Below are positions 1 to 9,292 of a stretch of 64,000 nt of DNA, piece after piece. The DNA lies in assembly GCF_010747475.1 (NCBI RefSeq), contig NZ_VSLZ01000003.1, positions 372,001 to 436,000 on the forward strand. The letters are read 5' to 3'. Position 1 is the first letter of the stretch; every line of letters begins with the position of its first letter. This stretch comes from Halorussus sp. MSC15.2. Lineage in GTDB: Archaea > Halobacteriota > Halobacteria > Halobacteriales > Haladaptataceae. The notes under the pieces are model-generated. The model searched no databases and had not been told where the DNA came from. It worked only from the letters and a program-made list of their open reading frames with translations. The position numbers and the translations under genes were made by a program.

Positions 1-3000
1 CCGCGAGTTCGTCCACCATCTCGCCGACGCGCTCGGCGTTGGCGGCGTCGAGGAAGGCGTCCACCTCGTCCAGCGCGTAGAACGGCGCGGGGTTGTACCG
101 CTGGATGGCGAAGATGAACGCGAGCGCGGTCAGACTCTTCTCGCCGCCCGACATCGCGTCGAGGCGCTGGATGGGCTTGTCGCCCGGTTGGGCCTTCATC
201 GTCAGGCCGCCCTCGAAGGGGTCTTCGTCGTCTTCGAGGTGGAGCGTGCCGGTCCCGTTCGAGAGTCGCTCGAAGATGTCGGTGAACTGCTCGGCGATGG
301 CCTCGTAGGCGTCCATGAACGTCGCCTTCTTCTGGTCCTCGTAGGAGTCGATGCGGTCGCGGATTCCCTCGCGCTCCTCGACGAGGACCGACTTGCGCTC
401 CTCGATGTCGTCGAGGTCGGACTTCACGTCGTCGTACTCCTCGATGGCCAGCATGTTGACGGGTTCGAGTTCCTCCATCTGGCGTTCGAGGCGCTCGATG
501 TTCTTCTCGACCTCCTTCAGGTCGGGAATCTCCTCGGCGTCGTACTCGCCGACCTGCTCGCGGAGTTGCTCGATGTCGGCCTCCAGACGCTCCTCGCTCC
601 GCCGGAGACTCTCGAGGCGGTTCTCGACTGTCTCGACCTCGGCCTTCTTGTCGTCGCGCTCCTGCTGGGCCTCCCGGAGGTCGTCCTTCACGTCCTCGCG
701 TTCGTCCTTGAGGTCGGCGAGTTCGTCTTCGAGTTCGGCGACGGCGTCGCGCTTCTCTTCGAGCAGGGCCTCCTGGTCCTCGATTTCGCCTTCGAGGTCC
801 GCTATCTTCTCCTCCTGCTCGGCCTTCCGGTTCTGGGCCTGCTCGATGTCGTCGTGGAGGTCCTCGATGGCGTCCTCGGCGTACTGCTTCTCCAACTGGA
901 GTTCGTTGAGTTCGCCGTCCAACTCGTCGATTCGGTCCTCGTACTCTTCGATTTCGGCCTCGATGTCCTCGGCCTCCGCGGTGAGTTCGGGAATCCGGGA
1001 GTCGGCGAGTTCGGTCTCCAGTTCCGCGATGGCGTCCTCGATTTCGGCGATGGACTCCTCGTGGTCGTCTATCTCCGCTTCGAGTTCCTCCATCTGCTCG
1101 TTGACGGCCTCGCGCTCGGCCTCCATCGCCACGAGTTCGTCTTCGAGGTCGTCGATGCGCTGTTTCGCGTCTTCGAGTTCCGACTCGGTTCGCTCCACGT
1201 CGGACTCGATGGAGCGCACTTGGTCGGTGGCGTCGCTCTTCCGGTCGCGGGCGTCGTCGAGTCGGTCCTCGACGTCTCGCACGTCCTCGCGGATGGACTT
1301 GCGCTCGTCCTCCAACTCGTTGATGCGCTGGGCGACTCGCTCTAGTTGGCCCTTGCCGGACTTCGAGAAGGAGTAGCGCGACCCGGACTTCGAACCGCCG
1401 GTCATCGCGCCGCTCTTCTCGACCAGTTCGCCGTCGAGGGTCACGAGTCGGTAGTCGCCCATCAGGTCGCGGGCGGTCTCCATGTCCTCGACGACCAGCG
1501 TGTCCCCGAGGACGTAGGCGAACACGCCCGAGTACTGCGAATCGAAGTCCACGAGGTTGTACGCGAAGTCCACCACGCCCGGCACGCTCGGCGCAGAGGG
1601 GAGGTTTCGGTCGTGCATCTCGGTCAGCGGCAGGAACGTCGCCCGCCCGGCGTTCCGTGACTTGAGGTATTCGATACAGTTCTGGCCGACGCTGTCGTCG
1701 TCTACCACGACGTGGGCCATCCGTCCTCCGGCCGCCGTCTCGCAGGCGGTGGCGTACTTCCGGTTGACGCCGCCCAACTGGCCGACCGTCCCGTGGACGC
1801 CGGGCTTCTCGGCGTTCAGAATCGTCGAGACCGCCCGGCCGTACGAGGAGTCGCCGCTCTGGTCGGCCTTGGCTTCGAGTTCGGCGTACTCCTGCTGTTT
1901 GGCCTGAATCTCGTCTTCGACCGAGTCGAGGTCGTCCTGCAACTCGCGTTTCTCCTGCTTGAGGTCCTCGACCACGTCGTCTATCTGGGCGCGGTTGCGC
2001 TCGGCCTTCGCCAACTCGTCGTCGAGGTCTTCGAGTTTCGACTCCAGTTCCGGAATCGCCTCGCGGGCCTCGTCCAACTCCTGTTCCTTCTCGCTCTCCG
2101 CGTTCGACCGCCGTCGAGACTCGTCGATGAGGCGGTCTTTCTCGCGCTGGAGGTCGTTGCGCTCGCTCTTGTGGTCCTCTAACTCGTCTTTCCGCTCGGC
2201 GAGTTCGGCCTTGACTTCATCGTACTCGGTGTCGATGGCCTCGATTTCGGCCTCGACCTCCTCGAGTTCGGCCTGCTTCTGCTGGACGTCGGCCTTGACC
2301 GAGGACTTCTCTATCTTGATGTCGCGGATGTCGGCTCGAACTCCTCGACGTCCTCCTGCTTGCGGTCGATTTCGACGAAGGCCTGTCGGCGGGTGTTCTC
2401 GGCGTCCTGAATCTTCTCCTCGGCCGACTCGATGGCGTCTTCGAGCCGAGAAATCTCGCCTTTGACCTCCTCGATTTCGCTCTTGATGCGGAGCTGCTCG
2501 TCCTCGCCTTTCCGCTCGATTTCGGCGTTGAGTTCCTCCATCTCGTCTTCGAGGCGGATGACCGCACCTTGCTTCTCGTCTAACTCCTGCTGGAGGTCGG
2601 CCAACTCGTCCTCGCGGTCCTCGATGTCCTCGCGGGTGTGCGCGAGGTCTTCTCGCTTCTCTTCGAGTTCCGCGGCCTTGAGGTGGCCCTCGTACTCCTG
2701 TTTCTCGTCGCGCAGGCCCTGATATTCGAGGGCGGTCTCGCGCTCGTCGGCCAACTGGTCGAGGCGGTCCTGTTTCTCCTCGATGCGGAGTTCGGCCTCC
2801 TCGATGCGGTCTTTGACCGTCTCCAGTTCTTCGAGCGCGTCCTCTTTCTTGGCGTCGAACTCCGCGACACCCGCGATTTCGTCGATAATCTGGCGACGCT
2901 CGTATGGCGTCATGTTGATTATCTCGGTCACGTCGCCCTGCATGACGACGTTGTACCCCTCGGGCGTCACCCCGGCCTGCGCCAGCAGGTCCTGAATGTC

Positions 3001-3429
3001 CGAGAGGTTGACCGACCGACCGTTGAGGTAGTAGTAGGAGTAGTAGTTGTCGTCGGTCTCCTTGACCCGGCGCTTGATGGTAATCTCGTCCACGTCGTCG
3101 ACGTTCTCAGACCCCGCGGCGTTGACGACCTGCGCTCTATCCAAGACGCCGTCGCTGTTGTCCAGAATCACTTCGACGCTGGCCTCGCGTGCGCCGCTGG
3201 ATTCCTCATCGGCGTCGGCGTGGCCGGGATTGTAGATGAGGTCGGTTAACTTCTCGGCGCGAATCCCTCGCGTCCGAGCCAATCCCAGCGCGAACAGCAC
3301 GCTGTCGATGATGTTACTCTTCCCCGAACCGTTCGGACCCGAGACCGTGGTGAAATCCTCGTAGAACGGGATTTCGGTCCGCCGTCCGAAGCTCTTGAAG
3401 TTATCCAAGACGAGCTTTTTGATGTGCAT
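1..3429 (-). pseudogene. smc: Chromosome segregation ATPase SMC, 3' end outside window, one frameshift
   Basis: SMC is a coiled-coil ABC-type ATPase that organises and segregates chromosomes as a dimer with kleisin partners. The N-terminal part opens with a typical SMC start and has a Walker A motif GPNGSGKSN at residues 31-39, followed by a long heptad-rich coiled coil. Frame is lost near position 2334: reading continues in the next frame with the hinge (around 1350-1850) and, at about 80-170, the signature MSGGEKSLTALAF and Walker B FYALDEVDAFLD. Restoring one C in the plus-strand run ggctcg (expected ggcctcg) rejoins the halves. The gene reaches the left window edge, with perhaps 50 residues missing. 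Because both ATPase halves are perfectly conserved, I infer a sequencing deletion and not a dead gene. The start at 3429 fits the family. Confidence 0.95.
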
Positions 3430-3453
3430 GGTTGCTCGTACGTGGGGACCCTG

Positions 3454-3747
3454 TCACGCGACGATGATGTCGTCGCCCAACCCGGATTCTCCCCCCGTCT
3501 CGTCTTCATCCTGGGACTCTTCGCTTTTAGACTCGTCGTTTTCGTCGGTTCGGGCGTGCGAGTCGCCCGAGTTCGACGTCTTCGCGTTCGCTGAGTCCGT
3601 GTTCGTCGCCGACGTCTCGGCCGACGTTTCGAGGGTTTCGAGTCGGTCGTGAACCTCCACCAACTCCTCGGTCAGTCCCTGTATCGTCGCTTCGAGTCGC
3701 TCGACCTTCGATTCGAGTTCCTCGACGCGCTCGTCTTGGTCGCTCAT
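3454..3747 (-). CDS. Small acidic coiled-coil protein next to smc (DUF7518-like)
   Basis: A 97-residue protein starting MSDQDERVEELESK. The first half is a predicted coiled coil with heptads of Leu, Val and Ile (residues 5-45). The second half is low-complexity Ser/Glu/Asp/Thr, ending GLGDDIIVA. A longer in-frame ATG at 3774 would add nine non-acidic residues, so the inner ATG is preferred. It lies 24 nt upstream of smc on the same strand and is probably co-transcribed. I recall small proteins of this type beside smc in many haloarchaea, named DUF7518; the name is from memory. No enzymatic motif is visible. A role as an accessory of SMC is inference from position only. Confidence 0.8.
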   Translation of the reverse strand: MSDQDERVEELESKVERLEATIQGLTEELVEVHDRLETLETSAETSATNTDSANAKTSNSGDSHARTDENDESKSEESQDEDETGGESGLGDDIIVA

Positions 3748-3860
3748 GTCCGTGATGGGCCACGGCAGGACCATAAACGTACGTCAGACGCATGTCGCAA
3801 TTATTACCATACTGTCGGCGCAGACGCGCGTGGCTCGGGAGACGCCGTCGTTCGTTAGTC

Positions 3861-3866
3861 TTTAGC
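3861..3866 (+). promoter_or_regulatory. TATA-like box of gatB
   Basis: The box tttagc is centred about 27 nt before the gatB ATG at 3891. This places the transcription start at or next to the start codon, the common leaderless arrangement in haloarchaea. Confidence 0.4.
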
Positions 3867-3890
3867 GGCCCGGCCCCAAACTGGCGGTCA

Positions 3891-5378
3891 ATGACTGCAC
3901 AGGCTGTCCAGCAATCGGACCTCGCGGTCGTCATCGGACTGGAGGTCCACGTGCAACTGGAGACGGACACGAAGATTTTCTGCGGCTGTTCGACCGACGT
4001 GGCCGACGCCGAACCGAACACGCACACCTGTCCGGTGTGTCTCGGACTCCCCGGCGCGCTGCCGGTCCTGAACCGAGCGGCGGTCGAGTCCGCCGTCAGA
4101 GTCGGCAAGGCCATCGACGCCGACATCCCCGAAGAGACGACGTTCCACCGGAAGAACTACTTCTACCCCGACCTCCCGAAAGGGTTCCAGATAACCCAGT
4201 ACGACGCGCCCATCTGTCAGGACGGCGAACTGGAAATCGAGGTCGAAGGCGAGCGCCGGACGGTCGGCGTCCGACGCGCCCACCTCGAAGAGGACCCGGG
4301 AAGCCTCCAGCACAAGGGCGGGAACATCGACACCGCCGACTACACGCTGGTCAACTACAACCGTGCGGGCGTCCCGCTCATGGAGATTGTCACCGAACCC
4401 GACTTCCGCGGAGCGGAGGAGGTCCGGGCGTTTCTGGCGAAACTCGAAGAGGTCCTCGAGTATCTCGGAGTGTTCGACAGTCAGCGCGACGGGAGTCTCC
4501 GCATCGACGCCAACCTCAGCGTGGTCGAGGCCGACGAAATCGGCGACGACGGCGACGTCACCGACGAGGCGCTCGAATCGGCCAACCGCACGGAAGTCAA
4601 GAACATCTCCAGTCACAAGGGCGCGGAGAAGGCGCTGTCCTACGAGGCCCAGCGCCAGAAGAACGCGGTCCAGCGCGGCCGAGAAGTCGAGCAGGAGACG
4701 CGCCACTGGGACGAGTCGCGTGGCATCACCGTCTCCATGCGCTCGAAAGAGGAGGAGAAGGACTACCGCTACTTCCGGGAGGCCGACCTGCCGCCGCTCC
4801 AAGTCAGTGACTGGAAGCAGAAACTCGACATTCCGGAGTTACCCGACGCTCGCCGCGAGCGATTCAGCGAGGAGTACGGCCTGAGCGAGGAGGCCGCCAG
4901 CAAACTCACGTCCACGAGGCAGGTCGCGGACTTCTACGAGGACGTGGCCAGCGAGTACGACCCGGACCTCGCCGCGACGTGGGTCGCGGACAACCTGCTG
5001 GGAGAACTCAACTACCGCGACATGGAGATAACCGACGTCGCCGACCGCCTCGGCGAGTTCAAGCGCCTCGTCGAACTCGTCGCGGCCGAGGAGATAACCA
5101 CCAAGAACGCCGAGGAGACCGTCCTCCGCGAGATGCTCGACGAGGGCGGCGACCCCGAGACGATAATCGAACGCGAAGGGTTAGGCAAGGCCGACGAGGG
5201 TGAAATCGAAGGTGCTGTCACGGCGGCCATCGAGGAGAACCCCGACGCCGTCGAGGACTACCATACCGGAGAAGGCGGGGCGCTGAACTTCCTCGTCGGA
5301 CAGGTGATGCAGCGAACCGGCGGTAGCGCCGACCCCGGGTCGGTGAACCAACTGCTCCGCGAACGACTGGACGAGTAG
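3891..5378 (+). CDS. gatB: Asp-tRNA(Asn)/Glu-tRNA(Gln) amidotransferase subunit B
   Basis: GatB is the kinase/transamidase subunit of GatCAB, which converts misacylated Glu-tRNA(Gln), and Asp-tRNA(Asn) where needed, to the amide forms. The 495-residue protein has the family signature IGLEVHVQL (15-23), a zinc site Cys31/Cys33/Cys47/Cys50 and the block HRKNYFYPDLPKGFQITQYD. The Gln-tRNA-binding YqeY-like tail (about 350-495) ends NQLLRERLDE. The ATG at 3891 is chosen over an upstream in-frame ATG at 3792 because a TATA-like box sits 27 nt before it and the extra N-terminus is Arg-rich. gatA and gatC are not in the window. aspS lies 8 kb away and may supply the misacylated substrate. Confidence 0.97.
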   Translation: MTAQAVQQSDLAVVIGLEVHVQLETDTKIFCGCSTDVADAEPNTHTCPVCLGLPGALPVLNRAAVESAVRVGKAIDADIPEETTFHRKNYFYPDLPKGFQITQYDAPICQDGELEIEVEGERRTVGVRRAHLEEDPGSLQHKGGNIDTADYTLVNYNRAGVPLMEIVTEPDFRGAEEVRAFLAKLEEVLEYLGVFDSQRDGSLRIDANLSVVEADEIGDDGDVTDEALESANRTEVKNISSHKGAEKALSYEAQRQKNAVQRGREVEQETRHWDESRGITVSMRSKEEEKDYRYFREADLPPLQVSDWKQKLDIPELPDARRERFSEEYGLSEEAASKLTSTRQVADFYEDVASEYDPDLAATWVADNLLGELNYRDMEITDVADRLGEFKRLVELVAAEEITTKNAEETVLREMLDEGGDPETIIEREGLGKADEGEIEGAVTAAIEENPDAVEDYHTGEGGALNFLVGQVMQRTGGSADPGSVNQLLRERLDE

Positions 5379-5512
5379 GCTAACTGTCGGTGCGTCACCG
5401 ATTTCTCTGCGGTCCGCGAGAGGCGCACCGCGCTACCGCCTCGACCTCTCGCGACAAATTTCAGGTCACGGACCTCGTTCGTCTCGCTATCGGGCATAAA
5501 CTCTCGCGTCGG

Positions 5513-6082
5513 TCACGTGGCTCCCCGAGTCGCTTCGAGGAGGAGGTTCTGGAATTCCTCGTGGTCGTCGAACGTGGCCGTCTCGGTGAGTTCGCGCTCG
5601 ACCTCGCGAAGTTCCGCTTCGAGTTCTCTGAACGCCTCGCTGTCCCGTAGCTCCGCGCTCGGTCGCGCGGCAGTCAGTGCTGCGTATTTCGTGGCGAGCG
5701 TGTAGTATCGGTCGAGCGCGTCGGCGTACTCGGCCCGTTCGAGCAGCGTCTCGACCGTTCTTCGAATCTTCTGGCCCGAGACGGGTTTCGTCACGTAGTC
5801 GTCGAACGGCATATCGACGATATCGTAGTTCGGCGCGACGGCGGTAATCATCGCAATCCGGCACTCGGCGTTTCGCTCTCTAATCTCCGTTAGAACCTCG
5901 TCGCCGCTTTTCCCGGGCATCCGCCTGTCGAGGAGGACGACGTCGATTTCGTCGCCCCGACGCTCGAATATCGACATCGCTTCCGAACCGCCGTGCGCGA
6001 CGAAGCAGTCGTACTCCGACAGCCACGTCTCGTAGACGTCAGTAATCGCCGGTTCGTCGTCGACTATCAACACGGTCGTCAT
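5513..6082 (-). CDS. Response regulator with receiver and HalX domains
   Basis: A cytoplasmic phospho-signalling protein of 189 residues. The receiver domain (1-115) has the acidic pocket Asp8/Asp9, the phosphoacceptor Asp52 in VVLLDRRMPG and the switch Lys99 in VTKP. The remainder (about 115-185) is helical and matches the haloarchaeal HalX domain: an ALDRYYTLATKYAALTA stretch and a coiled segment ending in the 'ATFDDHEEFQNLL' region. No DNA-binding domain is visible, so the output is unknown. Its ATG overlaps the stop of the small upstream ORF (ATGA at 6079-6082), which implies translational coupling. No histidine kinase is adjacent. Confidence 0.93.
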   Translation of the reverse strand: MTTVLIVDDEPAITDVYETWLSEYDCFVAHGGSEAMSIFERRGDEIDVVLLDRRMPGKSGDEVLTEIRERNAECRIAMITAVAPNYDIVDMPFDDYVTKPVSGQKIRRTVETLLERAEYADALDRYYTLATKYAALTAARPSAELRDSEAFRELEAELREVERELTETATFDDHEEFQNLLLEATRGAT

Positions 6083-6348
6083 CTGATACCTCCATCGACG
6101 CTATCGAACGGCCCAACGAACCTCCAAGATGTCACGGTTTCACCTCGTTCGAGCGACGGATTTCGGAGGACCGCAACGTGCGGTGAACCGTAGCGGAGAC
6201 CATCTACCGTCAGCGCCTCCGAAGACCGGCCCCGTGGTATCTCGCCGTGTCGCCCAGCGATGTCGGCGAAGGTGAATCCCGCGACTGGGGCGAGAACGAC
6301 GAAACTCGACACTGCCACGACGACGAGAGTGACACCGATGGACATCAT
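6079..6348 (-). CDS. Small membrane-anchored protein coupled to the response regulator
   Basis: An 89-residue product beginning MMSIGVTLVVVAVSSFVVL. It has one hydrophobic helix (about 4-24), then a polar C-terminal part without recognised motifs. Support for a real gene: its TGA overlaps the response-regulator ATG by four bases, and an A/T box reading gattata on the minus strand (6381-6387) lies about 27 nt before a plausible start close to 6357. I do not recognise the family. It could be a signal-anchored sensor accessory for the orphan regulator, or a leader ORF that sets regulator translation. Confidence 0.5.
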   Translation of the reverse strand: MMSIGVTLVVVAVSSFVVLAPVAGFTFADIAGRHGEIPRGRSSEALTVDGLRYGSPHVAVLRNPSLERGETVTSWRFVGPFDSVDGGIR

Positions 6349-6663
6349 TTAGTATTCGTTGGGAATCATAATGGACGTGGTATAATCGTTTCCCTAGTTA
6401 TCTGGTTTGATAACATGATAATCGTAACTTAACCGGGACCGGGTTAATTCAACCGTCGCGGTCGTGACGTGCCGTCGAACGGGGTCGAACGAGGTTCTTT
6501 GGAGCGGTCGCAGTATCGGGGGTCTACCGTACTAACTACGAACGGTTGCGTGACAGGGAGGGTCCGCTAAACGGGAACACGTTTAAAATCACATTGTATA
6601 CATAATTTATTGAGCTCCATAAGAAAAAATATATTGTGAGGCGTTGCGTTATATCAACACATT
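6349..6663. other. A/T-rich divergent intergenic region
   Basis: No gene is seen in these 315 bases. The region is strikingly A/T-rich for this genome and carries divergent promoters for the response-regulator operon (box near 6381-6387) and for the transglycosylase gene (box near 6624-6637). A hexamer inverted repeat, ttaacc and ggttaa separated by 7 nt (6429-6447), lies between them and could be an operator. Confidence 0.5.
6624..6637 (+). promoter_or_regulatory. TATA-like box of the transglycosylase-like gene
   Basis: The A/T tract aaaaaatatattgt ends about 27 nt before the ATG at 6664, consistent with a nearly leaderless transcript. Confidence 0.35.
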
Positions 6664-7374
6664 ATGCCATCGCGACGTAACCTGCTCAAGAAGGTCGGCG
6701 TAACAGGAGCGACTGCACTGGCGACCGTGGGACTGGCCGGTTCGGCCGCCGGGGCACCCGGTTCTATCCCGTCACACTACCTCGATGAGTACCAGCAGAC
6801 CGGTCAGCAGTACGGTATCGACTGGACGTATCTGGCGGGCGTCGGTTGGGTCGAGACCCAACACGGTCAGTACGAGGCGGGGTGTGACACCTCCTCGGCC
6901 GGCGCGAAGGGACCGATGCAGTTCATGCCCTCGACGTGGGACGCTTACGGCGTGGACGGTGACGGTGACGGTGTCACCGACATCTGCGACTATCAGGACG
7001 CGATTCCGGCCGCAGCCAACTACCTCACCGCCTCGGGTGCGCCCGAGAACTGGGACGACGCGCTGTACGCCTACAACCACAGTTGGTCGTACGTCAGCGA
7101 CGTGAAAGACGCCGCGGCGTACTACCGCGACGCCTACGGCGGCGGTGGCGGCGGTGGCTTCAGCGAAGGTGACCGAGTCACGCCGACGACCGCGCTGAAT
7201 ACGCGGAAACAGCCCGGTACGGAAGCGACGCTCGTCGCCACCGTCTCGGACGGAGAGGTCGGCGAAATCGTGAACGGGCCGACCACCGAGGACGGCTACA
7301 CGTGGTGGGGCATGCACTGGCTCGACCGCGACGTGTGGGGCTGGTCCGTCGAGCAGTACCTCACGTCCGCGTAG
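6664..7374 (+). CDS. Tat-exported lytic transglycosylase-like protein with SH3-type domain
   Basis: A 236-residue exported protein. The N-terminus has a twin-arginine signal (SRRNLLKK, Arg4/Arg5, hydrophobic core 12-30). Residues 35-158 form an SLT/lysozyme-like domain: Glu64 in GWVETQHG is the likely catalytic acid, followed by the family motif GAKGPMQFMPSTW (80-92) and AYNHS (136-140). A Gly-rich linker (159-166) leads to a bacterial SH3-like domain (168-234). Bacterial relatives cleave murein glycan strands. Haloarchaea have no murein, so the target could be bacterial competitors, a different surface glycan, or a now non-catalytic binding role. The sequence context is A/T-rich. Export fold and domains are clear; the substrate is unknown. 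Confidence 0.88.
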   Translation: MPSRRNLLKKVGVTGATALATVGLAGSAAGAPGSIPSHYLDEYQQTGQQYGIDWTYLAGVGWVETQHGQYEAGCDTSSAGAKGPMQFMPSTWDAYGVDGDGDGVTDICDYQDAIPAAANYLTASGAPENWDDALYAYNHSWSYVSDVKDAAAYYRDAYGGGGGGGFSEGDRVTPTTALNTRKQPGTEATLVATVSDGEVGEIVNGPTTEDGYTWWGMHWLDRDVWGWSVEQYLTSA

Positions 7375-7517
7375 ACCGACGGGTCGCCTCAGCAGACCTG
7401 ATTCGATTTATCGACAGACGGCGTCTACGGCCGTCGCGGCGGACGCGCAACGCGACGAGCGTTTCTCGACGAGAGAGACCACGGCGCACCGCGGTCTACA
7501 ACCGCGGCTCCGACTCG

Positions 7518-8945
7518 TTAATCGCTCGGCGTCGCCGTTCTCTCTGTCTCCACGACGCCCTCGCGCCAGCGTCCCAGACTGAACCACGCAACGCCGAGGA
7601 CGAACGACCCGGCCGCCGAGAACGACCACGCCCACCAGAGACCGTCCACGCCCCACCCGAGTCCGGCGAGCGAGACCCCCGCCACCGGGAGCGTCCACCC
7701 GTAGGCCAGCACCACCGCGGCCGGAATTCGGAGGACCCACCGCGAGAGGAACGACAGCACCATCGCGGTCCGGGTGTCGCCCGCGCCGCGGAACCCGCCC
7801 TGCACGACCATCAGACCCCCGAAGAGCGCGAGAAACGGCGCGATGATGCGGAGAAAGTTCACCCCCGCCGCGACGACCGCCGGGTCGGCGACGAACACCC
7901 GCATCGCCTCGTCGGGGAACGCGAACAGGAGCGCGCCGACGCCGAACAGCACCGCCATGGTCCCGGCGGTCCCCTTCCACGTCACCGCCGCGGCGCGGTC
8001 GGGCGTCTCCGCGCCGAGGTTCTGGCCCACGCCCGTCGCGGTGGCCTGTCCGACCGCGCCCGAGACGGTCCACGACACCGACATCAGTCGGAGACCGACG
8101 CCGTAAGCCGCGGTCGGAATCGGGCCGAACCGCGCGACGAGCGCCGCCATCGCCACCGCCGCGAAACTCCGTGCGAGACCGTCGATGGTGCCCGGATACC
8201 CCACGTCCACGAGTCGCTTCAGGACGGGCCAGTCGGGCCGAAGGTCTTCGAGGCGGAGTCGGACGCCCCAATCGCCCTTCACGAGGATGGCGACGCCGAT
8301 GGCCGCCGCGACGACCCGCGAGAGTAGCGTGGCGACGGCGGCACCGCGGACGCCCCACTCCGGAAACGGCCCGTAGCCGAGTATGAGAAACGGGTCCAAG
8401 ACGACGTTGGCCCCCGCCGAGAGTACCATCAGCCACATCGCTGTCCGGGTGTCGCCCGCGCCGCGCAGGACCGCCCGGAAGACGAAGAAGAGGAAAGTGA
8501 ACGGGATGGAGACGAACAGCACTTCGACGTACTGGAGCGAGTAGGCGTACACCTGCCCCTGCGCCCCGACCAGCGAGAGTAAGGGGTGGCGAAAGACGTA
8601 GCCGAGCGTCGAGAGGACCAGCGCGACCGCGACGGTCAGCATCGCGGTCTGGGCGACGACGTTGTCGGCCTCCCGGTCGTCGCCCGCCCCGACGTGCTGA
8701 GAGACCAGCGCGACCGAGGCCGCGGTCAGGCCCATCGCCACCGAGACGAACATCCACGCGGTCGGGAACATCAGCGAGACGGCCGCGACCGCCTTCGGCC
8801 CGACGCGACCGACCCAGAACATGTCCGCGAGGTTGTAGAACGTCTGGAGCAGGTTCCCGGCGACCAGCGGCCACGCGAGGCTGACGAGTTTGGGCGTGAT
8901 GGCCCCGGTCGTCATATCGACGCGACTCTCCGCTGGGTTCGACAC
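7518..8945 (-). CDS. MATE family multidrug/Na+ antiporter
   Basis: A 475-residue inner-membrane transporter with about 12 hydrophobic helices arranged as two homologous halves. The halves share the repeated loop FRGAGDTRTAM-type sequence (one copy in each half), typical of MATE exporters that expel cationic drugs against Na+ or H+. The GTG at 8945 is chosen: a minus-strand box cttaagaatc (8971-8980) lies about 27 nt upstream, giving a leaderless start. An internal ATG at 8915 is the alternative. An inverted repeat (8949-8965) sits between box and start and could bind a repressor. Substrate cannot be read from the sequence. Confidence 0.95.
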   Translation of the reverse strand: MSNPAESRVDMTTGAITPKLVSLAWPLVAGNLLQTFYNLADMFWVGRVGPKAVAAVSLMFPTAWMFVSVAMGLTAASVALVSQHVGAGDDREADNVVAQTAMLTVAVALVLSTLGYVFRHPLLSLVGAQGQVYAYSLQYVEVLFVSIPFTFLFFVFRAVLRGAGDTRTAMWLMVLSAGANVVLDPFLILGYGPFPEWGVRGAAVATLLSRVVAAAIGVAILVKGDWGVRLRLEDLRPDWPVLKRLVDVGYPGTIDGLARSFAAVAMAALVARFGPIPTAAYGVGLRLMSVSWTVSGAVGQATATGVGQNLGAETPDRAAAVTWKGTAGTMAVLFGVGALLFAFPDEAMRVFVADPAVVAAGVNFLRIIAPFLALFGGLMVVQGGFRGAGDTRTAMVLSFLSRWVLRIPAAVVLAYGWTLPVAGVSLAGLGWGVDGLWWAWSFSAAGSFVLGVAWFSLGRWREGVVETERTATPSD

Positions 8946-8948
8946 GCT

Positions 8949-8980
8949 CTCGACGGAACGTCGAGGGTGTGATTCTTAAG
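8949..8980 (-). promoter_or_regulatory. MATE promoter with overlapping inverted repeat
   Basis: The TATA-like box is at 8971-8980. A perfect 7-3-7 inverted repeat (ctcgacg, gaa, cgtcgag; 8949-8965) lies between the box and the expected start site, where a bound repressor would block initiation. Confidence 0.4.
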
Positions 8981-9193
8981 CGCACTCCTTCCGTTCGGGG
9001 TTGCCGGATTTCCCAGTGAAGTCGTCACCCGAGAAACCGTCTCCGCGCGTTCACTCCCCGTGGCCGTCCGTCCGCGTCTCGGGGTTCCGTCTACGCGCAC
9101 TCACACGCACGACGCACGCGCCTTGTCCCGTCGCCTTCCTGCGATTTTTCCCGGCGAAAGCTTTACCAATTCACTTGTCCTAGCGGGGACACG

Positions 9194-9292
9194 ATGAACG
9201 ACGAGCGACTCCCGAGCGGCGCGGGACTCCCCCGAGAGCGACGCCCGCACGTCGGGCACTCCCCCGAAGTCGGAGGTGAGGCATGGAACTGA
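9194..9292 (+). CDS. Possible short leader ORF overlapping the topA start
   Basis: ATG at 9194 opens a 32-codon frame (start MNDERLPSGAGLPRER) that ends with TGA at 9292, ten bases inside topA. The topA ATG at 9283 is preceded by an unusually good Shine-Dalgarno-like ggaggtgag (9272-9280), so ribosomes finishing this ORF could reinitiate on topA. The peptide is rich in Pro, Arg and Gly and is less acidic than normal proteins here, which argues against a stable product. It may be a chance frame. Conservation upstream of topA in relatives would decide. Confidence 0.25.
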   Translation: MNDERLPSGAGLPRERRPHVGHSPEVGGEAWN

